Assembly: GCA_003649085.1 (NCBI GenBank)
Contig: QMQV01000004.1
Coordinates: 1 to 37,453, forward strand
Direction: 5' to 3'
Source of the DNA: Thermoproteota archaeon
GTDB taxonomy: Archaea > Thermoproteota > Methanomethylicia > Methanomethylicales > B66-G16
DNA: 37,453 nucleotides
In this document: positions 1 through 7,545 of the stretch, piece after piece
Layout: each line of letters opens with the position of its first letter
Numbering within the stretch: position 1 is the first letter of the stretch
Program-made: the position numbers and the translations under genes
The notes under the pieces: generated by a model
What the model was told of the DNA's origin: nothing
Database searches by the model: none
What the model saw: only the letters and a program-made list of their open reading frames with translations

Positions 1-834
1 AGCTTGGTCGACGCTATGGGCTTTGACGCCATAGAGTTTGGCAATACGGCTGCTTGGATTTTCGAGCTGCTGTATAGGGGGCTTCTTAAGCCTGAGGAGT
101 TGGGCGTCGGCGGCGTGCCTAGGTTTGACCACAATAGGTTTTACGGGAACTGCGTTGAAGAGTCTAGGGTCAACGCTGAGATTATGAAGAAGTTGACGTG
201 GAGTGTTGGCTTTGGCGAGGGCGAGCTAGCTAAGGTTATTGGGCTTGGTGTGCGCAGAGCTGCTAAGAGGCTTGACGAGCTGTACCCTGATAGGGTTAAG
301 GAGGCTAGGTTTGAGGACTACGCTGTCTACGTGCCTATGGGCGCCGATGGGAGCATGACTCCCGCTATGTACTGGGGCGCTGGCAACTACATGCCCATGC
401 CCGTCGTGGGCAAATACTTGACTGAGTATGGGTGGGTTTTCGCTGAGCCTGAGGATATGGCTAAGCGGGCTTTGGATAGGGCTGTTAAGGAGCTTTACTC
501 CGATAACACGGGGATGTGCAGGTTTCATAGGGGTTGGGGGGAGAAGCATTTAGCTAAGCTGGTTGAGGAAGCTTATGGCGTTCCCTTTGACTACGATAGC
601 CACAACAAGGAGGTTTTGAGGAAGTTCGTCGAATATGATAATAAAGCGGGGTATACGCCTAGGTTCTGGGAGAGCGCTAAGGTCGTCGGCTTGTTGGCTA
701 GCGCTGCTAGGGAGTTTGGCTTTCCAGCTTGGTTTGAGAGGGTTCAGAAGGAGGGCGCTGAGGCTGCGCGCGAGTATTGGCAGAGGTTTGTGAGGGCGTT
801 TGAGGAGCTGTTGAGCGTTAAGTGGAAGATGTAG
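1..834 (+). CDS. Aldehyde:ferredoxin oxidoreductase family protein, C-terminal part (5' truncated)
   Basis: The reading frame is open to the first base of the window, so this is the C-terminal 277 or so codons of a longer gene (family members are about 600 residues). AOR-family enzymes oxidise aldehydes to acids with a tungsten-bispyranopterin and a [4Fe-4S] cluster, passing electrons to ferredoxin. The visible piece matches the all-helical domains 2-3; the DNTGMCRFHRGW motif near residue 170 carries the Cys expected to be the last cluster ligand. The other three ligand cysteines and the pterin domain lie outside the window. The tungstate transporter at 24840-27733 makes a tungsten enzyme plausible. 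Which aldehyde is used (AOR, FOR or another subgroup) cannot be told from this part. Confidence 0.75.
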   Translation, partial: SLVDAMGFDAIEFGNTAAWIFELLYRGLLKPEELGVGGVPRFDHNRFYGNCVEESRVNAEIMKKLTWSVGFGEGELAKVIGLGVRRAAKRLDELYPDRVKEARFEDYAVYVPMGADGSMTPAMYWGAGNYMPMPVVGKYLTEYGWVFAEPEDMAKRALDRAVKELYSDNTGMCRFHRGWGEKHLAKLVEEAYGVPFDYDSHNKEVLRKFVEYDNKAGYTPRFWESAKVVGLLASAAREFGFPAWFERVQKEGAEAAREYWQRFVRAFEELLSVKWKM

Positions 835-842
835 GAGGTGTG

Positions 843-931
843 CGGGCCCGGCGGGATTTGAACCCGCGACCGTCGGGTTTCTTCGAGCTTACTTAAAAGC
901 CCGCCGCTCTGCCGTGCTGAGCTACGGGCCC
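843..931 (-). tRNA. tRNA-Lys(TTT) with intron
   Basis: Minus-strand cloverleaf with acceptor GGGCCCG/CGGGCCC, D arm, T arm GCGGG TTCAAAT CCCGC and anticodon loop CTTTTAA. The span is 89 nt; removing about 15 nt after position 37 leaves a 74-nt tRNA. The canonical 37/38 position fits an archaeal bulge-helix-bulge intron. Pair 27-43 would be G-A, a mild irregularity. Unlike the other nine tRNA genes here, CCA is not encoded (the discriminator G is followed by CAC). Confidence 0.88.
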
Positions 932-1036
932 TCGCTTTTCTTTGCTTTTAAGCTGATTAAAGTGTTTTTCTGCTCTTCATAGGTGGGTAGGATTTTTATT
1001 TTTTGTTGCCTACTACTTGGCTTTGGTGTCTTCAGG

Positions 1037-2314
1037 TTGTCTAAGAGACCTCGCGGTATGAGAGATTTCATGCCTGAGGAGATGAGCTTTAGGCGTAGGG
1101 TTATCGAGGTTGTTAGGGGGGTTTTCGAGCTCTTCGGCTTTGGCGAAGTGGATACTCCTGCTTTGGAGCTTTGGGAGGTTTTGTCTGCTAAGTGCGGTGA
1201 TGAGGTTAAGGAGCAGATCTACTGTTTTCAAGATAAGGCTGGCAGGTGGCTTGGCTTACGGTTTGACTTGACTGTGCCCTTAGCTAGGGTTGTGGCTAGC
1301 TCACCTACCTTAGTTTTGCCCTTTAAGAGGTATTGTATTGGCAAGGTTTGGCGATATGAGGAGCCTCAAAGTGGTAGGTTTAGGGAGTTTGTTCAAGCTG
1401 ACGCCGATATCGTTGGAAGCGATAAACCTGACGCTGATGCTGAGGTTTTAGCTGTCGCCTCTACCTGCTTGGAGAGGCTTGGGCTCAACGATTTCGTTAT
1501 TGAGCTTAGTAATAGGAAGGTGCTTGAGGGGATTATGGCTGAAGCTGGCGTCAGCAATGACCGCTTTTTCGAGGCGTGTAGGATTCTCGATAAGCTGGAT
1601 AAGGTTGGGAGGGAGGGGGTTGTGAGGGAGTTTTACTCTAGGGGGTTTCCCAATGGAGTTGCTGAGAGGGTTCTGGAGCTTACTAGCGTTAGCTTAGATG
1701 AGGCTGAGGAGGTTTTGAGGAGGCATCAGAGGGCGCTTGAGGGCGTTAAGGAGGTTGAAGAGATTATTAAGCTTGGGGAGTGGTATGGTTTTGCTGATAA
1801 GGTTAAGGTGGATTTTAGCTTAGCTCGAGGCTTAGATTACTATACGGGGCCTGTCTTTGAATTCAAGGTTAGGACCTACGGCGCTGGCAGCGTAGCTGGA
1901 GGCGGCAGATATGATGACTTAATTGAGAGGATTGGAGGCAGAGCTTTACCTGCGACCGGCGTCTCCTTAGGCATTGAGAGGATTATCGAGGTCTTATCGT
2001 CTAGGGAGGGCAAGGGGAGTTATAGGTATGCTGACGTCTTCATAGCTGCTGTAGACGAGTCTGTTAAAGGCGAGGCTGTTAAGCTAGCTTCTCTCTTTAG
2101 GTCTAGGGACGTGAGGGTTGAGGTGGACTTAATGGGTAGGAGGCTTTCTAGGCAGCTTGAATACGCTGACTCGAAGAACATACCGTTCGTCGTGATTGTG
2201 GGCAAGAGGGAGGTTGAGGAGGGGAAGGTTAGGCTTAGGGATATGGTTAAGCGGGAGGAGGTTTTGCTAAGTGCTGATGAAGCTTTGCAAGCTATACTGT
2301 CTAAGCTTAGCTGA
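1037..2314 (+). CDS. hisS: Histidyl-tRNA synthetase
   Basis: Class II aminoacyl-tRNA synthetase that charges tRNA-His in the cytoplasm. From the N-terminus: the KRPRGMRDFMPEEM start typical of HisRS, motif 1 region, FDLTVPLARVVA and the motif 2 segment SGRFREFVQADADIVG, the histidine-specific ARGLDYYTGPVFEF, motif 3 with GGGRYDDLI and GVSLGIERI, then a C-terminal anticodon-binding domain (last 90 residues or so). I place the start at the TTG at 1037, preceded by GGTG; the frame is open to a GTG at 983, but that adds a hydrophobic 18-residue leader foreign to the family. It gives 425 residues, normal length. It ends 2 bp before the convergent prenyltransferase gene. Confidence 0.95.
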   Translation: MSKRPRGMRDFMPEEMSFRRRVIEVVRGVFELFGFGEVDTPALELWEVLSAKCGDEVKEQIYCFQDKAGRWLGLRFDLTVPLARVVASSPTLVLPFKRYCIGKVWRYEEPQSGRFREFVQADADIVGSDKPDADAEVLAVASTCLERLGLNDFVIELSNRKVLEGIMAEAGVSNDRFFEACRILDKLDKVGREGVVREFYSRGFPNGVAERVLELTSVSLDEAEEVLRRHQRALEGVKEVEEIIKLGEWYGFADKVKVDFSLARGLDYYTGPVFEFKVRTYGAGSVAGGGRYDDLIERIGGRALPATGVSLGIERIIEVLSSREGKGSYRYADVFIAAVDESVKGEAVKLASLFRSRDVRVEVDLMGRRLSRQLEYADSKNIPFVVIVGKREVEEGKVRLRDMVKREEVLLSADEALQAILSKLS

Positions 2315-2315
2315 C

Positions 2316-3176
2316 TCATGCTTGGCTTAGTAGAAAGCTGATTAAGGCTATTAGCATTGGTATTAAAGCCCTGTTTTTAACTTTTAAGGCGTTTTCTCTG
2401 CTGTAGTCTCTAAGTATGGATATTGAGAGGGCTACGAAGCCTACGTCAGCTATTGCTACGAGAGAGAGGTATAATATGCCCGCTATGCCGAGCGCGTATG
2501 GCAATATGCTTAGAGCTACGGCGCTTAAGTACAGAGATGCAGCTAGTTGAGCAGCTGCTTTACGGCCTTTTAAGACAGCTACCGTCTTAATCCCCTTGCT
2601 CGAGTCGCCTTCTACGTCTACGATGCCTTTAGTGACTTCTCTGCCTATGGAGGCTAGGAAGGACAGTAGGGCGAAGATTGCTATTAACGTGGTTATAGCC
2701 TTGACTACGGCTACGCTGCCGAAGATAAAGGGTACGGCTACGCAAGAAGCTACCATGACGTTGCCTAGGAAGCCTGTTTTCTTCCCCTTTGAGCTATAGC
2801 TCGCCGATATGGCATACGCAGCTATCGCGATCAAGAGGGCTTCGGTTGATATCATGTAAGCTGCTAAGAGCCCTATGAAAGCTAAGGCTATGGCTAAGGC
2901 TTTTGCCTCTTTTAGGGATACTACACCGCTCGGAAGCGGCCTTGTGGGGGCGTTTATGCGGTCTACTTCGACGTCGTAGTAGTCGTTTATGACCATTGAC
3001 GACGCTGTTAAAGAGAAGGCGGTGGCTATCCCCAGTAGTAGGGGGCTTAGCGGCGGCATCGCCCCTAAGGCTATGAACTCGCCTACGGCTACTGCTAAGC
3101 CCATCATTAAGCAGTTAACTGGCCTTAGTAGCTTTATGAAGCCTAATGTCTTATAGATGGGTCCACGAAACGTCAT
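2316..3176 (-). CDS. UbiA-family prenyltransferase, probable digeranylgeranylglyceryl phosphate synthase
   Basis: Integral-membrane prenyltransferase of 286 residues with about eight hydrophobic segments. The first aspartate motif NDYYDVEVDRINAPTRPLPSG lies at residues 64-84 (N64, D65, D68, D72) and the second, DVEGD, at 187-191; both bind the Mg-diphosphate of the prenyl donor. In archaea this group adds the second geranylgeranyl chain to geranylgeranylglyceryl phosphate, making the ether-lipid core. The early RPVNCLMMGLAV segment is typical of this archaeal branch. The start overlaps the end of the upstream endA-like gene by 26 bp, so the two are probably translationally coupled. Other UbiA enzymes share the motifs, so the exact substrate is inferred from the host being an archaeon. 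Confidence 0.88.
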   Translation of the reverse strand: MTFRGPIYKTLGFIKLLRPVNCLMMGLAVAVGEFIALGAMPPLSPLLLGIATAFSLTASSMVINDYYDVEVDRINAPTRPLPSGVVSLKEAKALAIALAFIGLLAAYMISTEALLIAIAAYAISASYSSKGKKTGFLGNVMVASCVAVPFIFGSVAVVKAITTLIAIFALLSFLASIGREVTKGIVDVEGDSSKGIKTVAVLKGRKAAAQLAASLYLSAVALSILPYALGIAGILYLSLVAIADVGFVALSISILRDYSRENALKVKNRALIPMLIALISFLLSQA

Positions 3177-3699
3177 AGTATGTTATCTCACCTTGCCTAT
3201 CTATAACAGCTAGGATAAGCTCTTTACCTGCTTTTTGCGCTCTCTCAGCGAGGCTTTGTAGCTCTGATACGTCTAGTATCGTGCCCTCAGCTATCCCAAC
3301 TACTAGGTATTTAGCTGCTTCTTTGCCTACTTCAGCTCCTTTCCGATAAACTCTAAATTCTATGCCTTCTTCTCTAAAGCCTTGTTTGACGATGTAGCCT
3401 CTCTTCCTTAAATCTGAGTATACTAGGTGTTTTAGCCAGATGTCCTTATCGTATTTTGCGTAGAAGTCTACTAGCTCTTTGAGGCTGTACTCTTTGCCTT
3501 GCTCGTCGACCACCCTTATCTTCCCTCTATCTAGGAGGTATAGCGTCTCAACCCGCGTTAACGTTAAGAAATCTCCTTCAACTCCCCCGTACCCTGACTT
3601 CTTAAGTAAGCTGGCTTCAGCTAAGCTGATGACCGCTCCTTGCGGAGTCAATTTCGCTGTCGTCAGCTGTTTAGCAGCTTGCGCGTTTTCGCGTTTCAA
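3151..3699 (-). CDS. endA: tRNA-splicing endonuclease subunit (EndA family), probably non-catalytic
   Basis: 182-residue protein with the N-terminal mixed domain (residues 10-85) and C-terminal nuclease fold (88-180) of archaeal tRNA intron endonuclease, which cuts bulge-helix-bulge motifs in pre-tRNA and pre-rRNA. Aligning on FRVYRKG puts Tyr118 and Lys159 at the spacing of Y115 and K156 of the Methanocaldococcus enzyme, but the H125 position is Ala128 (sequence GKEAAKYLV). The family uses a Tyr-His-Lys triad, so this chain probably cannot cut well alone. In (alpha-beta)2 enzymes a catalytic subunit pairs with a structural one; I infer this is the latter and that a catalytic partner lies elsewhere. 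The start is a TTG. The gene overlaps the following prenyltransferase. Confidence 0.88.
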   Translation of the reverse strand: MKRENAQAAKQLTTAKLTPQGAVISLAEASLLKKSGYGGVEGDFLTLTRVETLYLLDRGKIRVVDEQGKEYSLKELVDFYAKYDKDIWLKHLVYSDLRKRGYIVKQGFREEGIEFRVYRKGAEVGKEAAKYLVVGIAEGTILDVSELQSLAERAQKAGKELILAVIDRQGEITYYDVSWTHL

Positions 3700-3758
3700 T
3701 TAGCGCTCAGCCTAAATAGGTAGACGCTTTAAAGCGTATTTAAAAGGTTGGTCTTGGT

Positions 3759-4787
3759 ATGCGCACAATTGAGTGGAAGGGGGATCACGTCTTAATATTA
3801 GATCAAGCTAAGCTGCCCTTGAAGCTTGAGTATCTGCGATGCGAAAGCTACGAGGATGTGGCTAAGGCTATAGAGGACATGAATATTCGAGGGGCGCCAG
3901 CTATTGGCGTAGCAGCAGCTATGGGGCTAGCGTTGGCTGTTAAGCGCTGCAAGGGGCTCAGCTTAGAGAAAATTCGTAGTGAGCTCTATAAGGCTGCTGA
4001 GAGGCTGAGGAAAACTAGGCCTACGGCTGTGAACTTGTTTTGGAGCATTGATAGGGTGTTGTCCAAGGCTGCGAAGGCTTCTAGTAGCGAGGAGCTCGTG
4101 AAAGCCGTTGAAGAAGAGGCTTTGCTGATGGCTGAGGAAGACGTCAAAGTTAACCTAGCTATTGGGGACGCAGGCGCTGAGCTTATAGATGATGGAGATG
4201 GGGTGATGACGCACTGCAACGCTGGCGCTTTAGCGTGTGTAGGCTATGGTACGGCATTAGGCATTATTAGGAGCGCTGTGAAACAAGGTAAGCGAATAAG
4301 GGTTTTTGCTTGCGAAACTAGACCTCTCCTCCAAGGAGCTCGCTTAACAGCTTTTGAGCTTATGCAAGACGGTATCCCAGTGACCTTGATAACTGACAAC
4401 ATGGCGGGATACGTGATGTCGAAAGGGCTTGTGAACAAGGTTGTTGTCGGAGCAGATCGCGTTTTATCATCTGGTCACGTTATCAACAAAATAGGCACGT
4501 ATAGCTTATCCATTTTGGCGAAGTATCACAAAATACCGTTCATCGTAGCCGCACCTACTTCTTCATTTGATCTTAAGAGCAGAGTTGAGGACGTGGTTAT
4601 TGAGCATAGGTCGCCTAAAGAGGTTACGCACGTCTTTGGCGTTCAGGTAGCGCCAAACGGCGTTGAGGTCTTAAACCCTGCTTTTGACATAACCCCTCCT
4701 GAGAACGTATCTCACATCGTCACTGAGAGGGGGGTCATAGGGCCTCCTTTTGAAGAGAACATATTGAGGGTCCTCAAGGAACGCTAA
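3759..4787 (+). CDS. mtnA: S-methyl-5-thioribose-1-phosphate isomerase (MtnA, eIF2B-like fold)
   Basis: 342 residues, normal for MtnA. The N-terminus MRTIEWKGDHVLILDQ is diagnostic of MtnA rather than eIF2B subunits or ribose-1,5-bisphosphate isomerase. Later motifs: NIRGAPAIGVAAA (43-54), THCNAGALACVGYGTA with catalytic Cys153, ACETRPLLQGARLTA (185-198), and GADR with the catalytic Asp233. It converts 5-methylthioribose-1-phosphate (or 5-deoxyribose-1-phosphate in some archaea) to the ribulose form in recycling of 5'-deoxyadenosine or methylthioadenosine by-products. No other salvage gene is adjacent. Its 3' end overlaps the convergent phosphoribosyltransferase gene by 4 bp. Confidence 0.93.
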   Translation: MRTIEWKGDHVLILDQAKLPLKLEYLRCESYEDVAKAIEDMNIRGAPAIGVAAAMGLALAVKRCKGLSLEKIRSELYKAAERLRKTRPTAVNLFWSIDRVLSKAAKASSSEELVKAVEEEALLMAEEDVKVNLAIGDAGAELIDDGDGVMTHCNAGALACVGYGTALGIIRSAVKQGKRIRVFACETRPLLQGARLTAFELMQDGIPVTLITDNMAGYVMSKGLVNKVVVGADRVLSSGHVINKIGTYSLSILAKYHKIPFIVAAPTSSFDLKSRVEDVVIEHRSPKEVTHVFGVQVAPNGVEVLNPAFDITPPENVSHIVTERGVIGPPFEENILRVLKER

Positions 4788-5398
4788 GCCCTCTCTGGGA
4801 TGCTTACTAAGTACTCTATGGGGTATTTCGGAGCCTGCTCTATTTCCTGTTTCCATCTCTCTCCAATAGCTATTAATATGAAAACACCAGCTATGTCTGC
4901 GCCAGCTCGCTTAGTTAGGTTAATCAATGCCCTCAGCTGTTCCCCTGACCTAACCACGTCGTCTACTATCAAGACGCTATCCCTTTTCTCTATCAAGTCT
5001 TTAGGCAAGTAGAGGCTAAACTGCATACCTGTCCTATCTACTGTAAACGTTTCCTCTAAGAAGCTCTCTACGCCGACTTCCTTCTCCTTCTTGGCGTAGA
5101 CCAAGTTTACTCCAAGTAGCGAAGCTATTTGAGAGGCAAATGGTATGCCGTCAACAGCAACCGTCAAGACCTTGCTAATCCTGCGACCTGCGAGCTTTCT
5201 AATAGCGTATTCTGCTGCGAAGCGTAAGAGCGTCACGTCAGATAGTATTCTCGTGTTGTCTATGAAGCCTCCCTTGGTAAACTTAAGCCTATCTAGGATT
5301 TGCTGGCTTATGTTGAAGTTCCTCTCAAGAGAGTATAGTATGTCCTCAGCTCTATCTACATTTGGCAAGATGTGCCCCTTCACATAGCGGTTCAACAC
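4784..5398 (-). CDS. HTH-containing PyrE-like phosphoribosyltransferase (COG0856/GfcR type)
   Basis: From the first usable start (GTG at 5398) the protein is 204 residues: a type I phosphoribosyltransferase fold with the PRPP-binding segment SVLIVDDVVRSGEQ at 141-154 and a hood region around TVAVDGIPFASQ (79-90). The family is orotate phosphoribosyltransferase-like but usually carries an N-terminal helix-turn-helix and acts as a regulator (GfcR in haloarchaea is an example). Here the GTG start cuts the HTH in half: the frame continues upstream to 5518 and encodes a further helix pair (YQELSKFTGIPIT) that joins the annotated start. See the separate entry for 5399-5518. Function as enzyme or regulator is not settled by sequence. 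Confidence 0.85.
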   Translation of the reverse strand: MLNRYVKGHILPNVDRAEDILYSLERNFNISQQILDRLKFTKGGFIDNTRILSDVTLLRFAAEYAIRKLAGRRISKVLTVAVDGIPFASQIASLLGVNLVYAKKEKEVGVESFLEETFTVDRTGMQFSLYLPKDLIEKRDSVLIVDDVVRSGEQLRALINLTKRAGADIAGVFILIAIGERWKQEIEQAPKYPIEYLVSIPERA

Positions 5399-5518
5399 AG
5401 TTATAGGTATGCCAGTAAACTTCGAGAGCTCTTGATAGCTATGTCTCTTCTTAGCTAGTCTAAGCAGCTCGACAGCCCTTAGCTGAAGCTGAAGTTCCTC
5501 TAAGCGGGTTTTCGTGGT
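5399..5518 (-). other. In-frame upstream coding extension with HTH, no canonical start
   Basis: Forty codons in frame with the phosphoribosyltransferase, bounded by TAA at 5519-5521. The translation contains an amphipathic helix (LRAVELLRLAKKR) and YQELSKFTGIPIT, which completes a helix-turn-helix with the annotated N-terminus. No ATG, GTG or TTG occurs in the 40 codons. A TTG at 5535 lies in another frame; one extra A in the A4 run at 5509-5512 would join it to this frame. So either translation begins at a rare codon, or one base is missing in this copy or assembly. Confidence 0.6.
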
Positions 5519-5615
5519 TTAAACCCCCGCGGCAAATAGTTTTAGACGAGACGACGTTATTAATAGATTCCGTTTCTCGTAGAGTAGTTGAAAACTTAAA
5601 ATTTCGCGATTTTCT

Positions 5616-6056
5616 TTAGCTTTTTCTCTTGCTCAATACTACTCCTCTGCTATCTTGATATGCTCCTGAGTAACTTCTTAACGGAGTGGAGCTCAGCTTT
5701 ATGAAAACTAACTGTACTATGCGCTCACCCTTCTTAATCGAGATAGGCGTGGATGAGGAGTTAAAGAGTTGTAGAGTTAGCTGCCCTCTGAAGCCGGGGT
5801 CTACGAAACCAAAACTTCCGATAACGCCTTCTCTCGCTAAAGAAGACCTTATTTGCAAGATGCCTATCATGGATGTCGGCAAGGCTATGTACTCCATGCT
5901 GTAAGCGAGGGCATGTGTCTTTGGAGGTATTGTTAAGTCTTCAGCGCACCTTAGGTCGTAGCCAGCGGGGTTTAAGCACTTTTCATCGAATGGCTCGATC
6001 TTCAAGATGCCTTGGCTTAAACAGCTTAATATTTCGTTATCTGATAGAGCTGACAA
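5616..6056 (-). CDS. dUTPase/dCTP deaminase superfamily protein, more likely dUTP diphosphatase
   Basis: 146-residue protein, shorter than typical Dcd (170-200). It shows dUTPase motifs in order: AGYDLR (31-36), RSSLAREG (70-77), GFVDPGFRG (83-91, with Asp86 as possible general base), and KGERIVQLV (109-117). The glycine-rich C-terminal motif of dUTPases is not recognisable. At the position of the deaminase catalytic Glu (E138 of E. coli Dcd, E145 of the M. jannaschii bifunctional enzyme; sequence context LTLxLFN) this protein has Gln96. I therefore favour dUTP hydrolysis, which keeps uracil out of DNA, over dCTP deamination. The start is a TTG giving MSALSDNEIL, matching the family N-terminus. 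Confidence 0.82.
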   Translation of the reverse strand: MSALSDNEILSCLSQGILKIEPFDEKCLNPAGYDLRCAEDLTIPPKTHALAYSMEYIALPTSMIGILQIRSSLAREGVIGSFGFVDPGFRGQLTLQLFNSSSTPISIKKGERIVQLVFIKLSSTPLRSYSGAYQDSRGVVLSKRKS

Positions 6057-6130
6057 GGCTTATCAAAGCTGTTTTTACGTTAGCTAAGCTTTAAAGCATT
6101 GTTGTGCAAAGCTTAGTGAAAAGCTATTAG

Positions 6131-7270
6131 GTGTTCTCCTTGAAGAGGCTTTACGAGAAAACGGTCCCTACGCCTCCAAGCGATTACGTGAGGTTAGATT
6201 ACGTAACGTTAAAGCAGTTTGTAGCTGACGTGTTTAAGGCATTAGGTGTTCCAAGCGAAGACGCTGAAGTGGCCGCTGACGTGTTAGTTGCAGCTGATTT
6301 GATGGGCGTGGATAGCCACGGAGTACAGAGGCTTAAGAGATATACTGGCGGTATCCGCATGGGCTCTGTTAACCCTAGAGCAGAAGTTAGGGTTGTTAAG
6401 GAAGGGGAGGCAACGGCTTTAATCGACGGCAACGCTGGGCTTGGGCAAGTTGTAGCTTTTAAGGCTATGAGGCTGGCCATCGAGAAGGCTAGGAAGGTAG
6501 GGGTAGCAGCTGTAGGCGTTAGAAACAGCAACCATTTTGGAATGGCAGGCTACTTTGTCTTACAAGCTATTAAGGAGAATATGATTGGAGGCGTCTTAAC
6601 AAACTCTGAAGCTTTGGTTGCTTACACGCATACCTTAAGTAGAAGCTTCGGTACAAACCCCGTAGCCATTGGCGCTCCAGCTAGATATCCGCCACCGATA
6701 ATATTTGACGCGGCTGTAGGCGTTGTCCCAATAGGTAAAGTTGAGATCTACGCCAAGGAGGGCAAGAAGCTACCATTAGGATGGGTCATAGGACCTGATG
6801 GGAAGCTCTTGGAAGACCCAAAGGAAGCTCTCGAAAAGAAAGCAGCGGTGCTACCTCTTGGAGGGCTAGGTGAGGAAATGGGAGGGCATAAGGGGGCGGC
6901 TTTAGCGCTCATCGTCGACTTGCTATCAGGTATACTTACTGGAGCTAGCTGGGGTAAAGGTGTGCGACATACGCTAAGCGATACGCCAGCTAATGTGGGG
7001 CATTTCATCATAGCATTAGATATTGAAAGCTTTATGCCTCTTGAGCAGTTTCTTGATAGGGTTGAGCAACTTAAAAGCTACGTTAAGAGCTTGCCTAAAA
7101 TCTCTGAAGACAGCGAAGTCTGGATTCCTGGAGAGAAGGCTTGGCTTACAATGGAAACGCGAAAGCACATAGGCATACCAGTTCACAGAAACGTGTTAAA
7201 GGAGCTAATAGATGAAGGGGAAAAAGCTGGCGTTAAGTTTAACGTTAAGATGTTGAAGGAAACTGCGTAA
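6131..7270 (+). CDS. LDH2/MDH2-family NAD(P)-dependent malate/L-lactate/sulfolactate dehydrogenase
   Basis: 379 residues, from a GTG start. The family fold is distinct from classical Rossmann LDH/MDH. Recognised motifs: DLMGVDSHGVQRL (57-69, with His63), VRNSNHFGMAGY (130-141, catalytic His135 candidate), and GGHKGAALALIVDLLSG further on. Members reduce or oxidise 2-hydroxy acids such as malate, lactate, ureidoglycolate or sulfolactate. There is an N-terminal extension of about 20 residues relative to the shortest family members. The neighbours (tRNA genes, dUTPase) do not indicate the substrate, so the name stays at family level. Confidence 0.9.
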   Translation: MFSLKRLYEKTVPTPPSDYVRLDYVTLKQFVADVFKALGVPSEDAEVAADVLVAADLMGVDSHGVQRLKRYTGGIRMGSVNPRAEVRVVKEGEATALIDGNAGLGQVVAFKAMRLAIEKARKVGVAAVGVRNSNHFGMAGYFVLQAIKENMIGGVLTNSEALVAYTHTLSRSFGTNPVAIGAPARYPPPIIFDAAVGVVPIGKVEIYAKEGKKLPLGWVIGPDGKLLEDPKEALEKKAAVLPLGGLGEEMGGHKGAALALIVDLLSGILTGASWGKGVRHTLSDTPANVGHFIIALDIESFMPLEQFLDRVEQLKSYVKSLPKISEDSEVWIPGEKAWLTMETRKHIGIPVHRNVLKELIDEGEKAGVKFNVKMLKETA

Positions 7271-7286
7271 GAAGTTCGATGCGTGG

Positions 7287-7361
7287 CGGGCCCGGCGGGA
7301 TTTGAACCCGCGACCACCGACTTAGAAGGCCGGCGCGCTATCCTGGCTGCGCCACGGGCCC
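7287..7361 (-). tRNA. tRNA-Arg(TCT)
   Basis: 75-nt minus-strand cloverleaf: acceptor GGGCCCG/CGGGCCC, D stem GCGC/GCGC, anticodon stem CCGGC/GTCGG with loop CTTCTAA (anticodon TCT), T arm GCGGG TTCAAAT CCCGC, discriminator G followed by an encoded CCA. No intron. Confidence 0.93.
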
Positions 7362-7424
7362 CTAATTTGAGGTTTTTGAGCGTTAGATTTAAGGATTGCC
7401 GGCGGTGTATATTTTTGGCTTGGT

Positions 7425-7541
7425 GCGGGGGTTCCCGAGCCAGGTCAAAGGGGCAGGACTTAAGATCTGTAGAGCTCTAGGGGCTGCAGATGGGTTATCC
7501 TGTGGCGTAGGCCTTCGCGGGTTCAAGTCCCGCCCCCCGCA
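7425..7541 (+). tRNA. tRNA-Leu(TAA) with 32-nt intron
   Basis: Acceptor GCGGGGG/CCCCCGC, anticodon stem CAGGA/TCCTG, loop CTTAAGA and a long class II variable arm. A 32-nt intron sits after position 37 (about 7480-7511 by cloverleaf count); its ends ATCTGTAG and CTGCAGAT can pair, as expected for a bulge-helix-bulge. Discriminator A is followed by encoded CCA at 7542-7544. The convergent clc gene ends one base later. Confidence 0.9.
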
Positions 7542-7545
7542 CCAT

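Noticed and set aside
983..1036. GTG start of HisRS at 983.
   Set aside because: It would add 18 hydrophobic residues not found in the family; the TTG at 1037 gives the standard N-terminus with GGTG upstream.
7283..7480. Short frames over tRNA genes (7283-7480, 11779-11979, 27712-27897) with GPPGFEPG-like translations.
   Set aside because: This is the typical spurious translation of tRNA T arms, often seen in databases.
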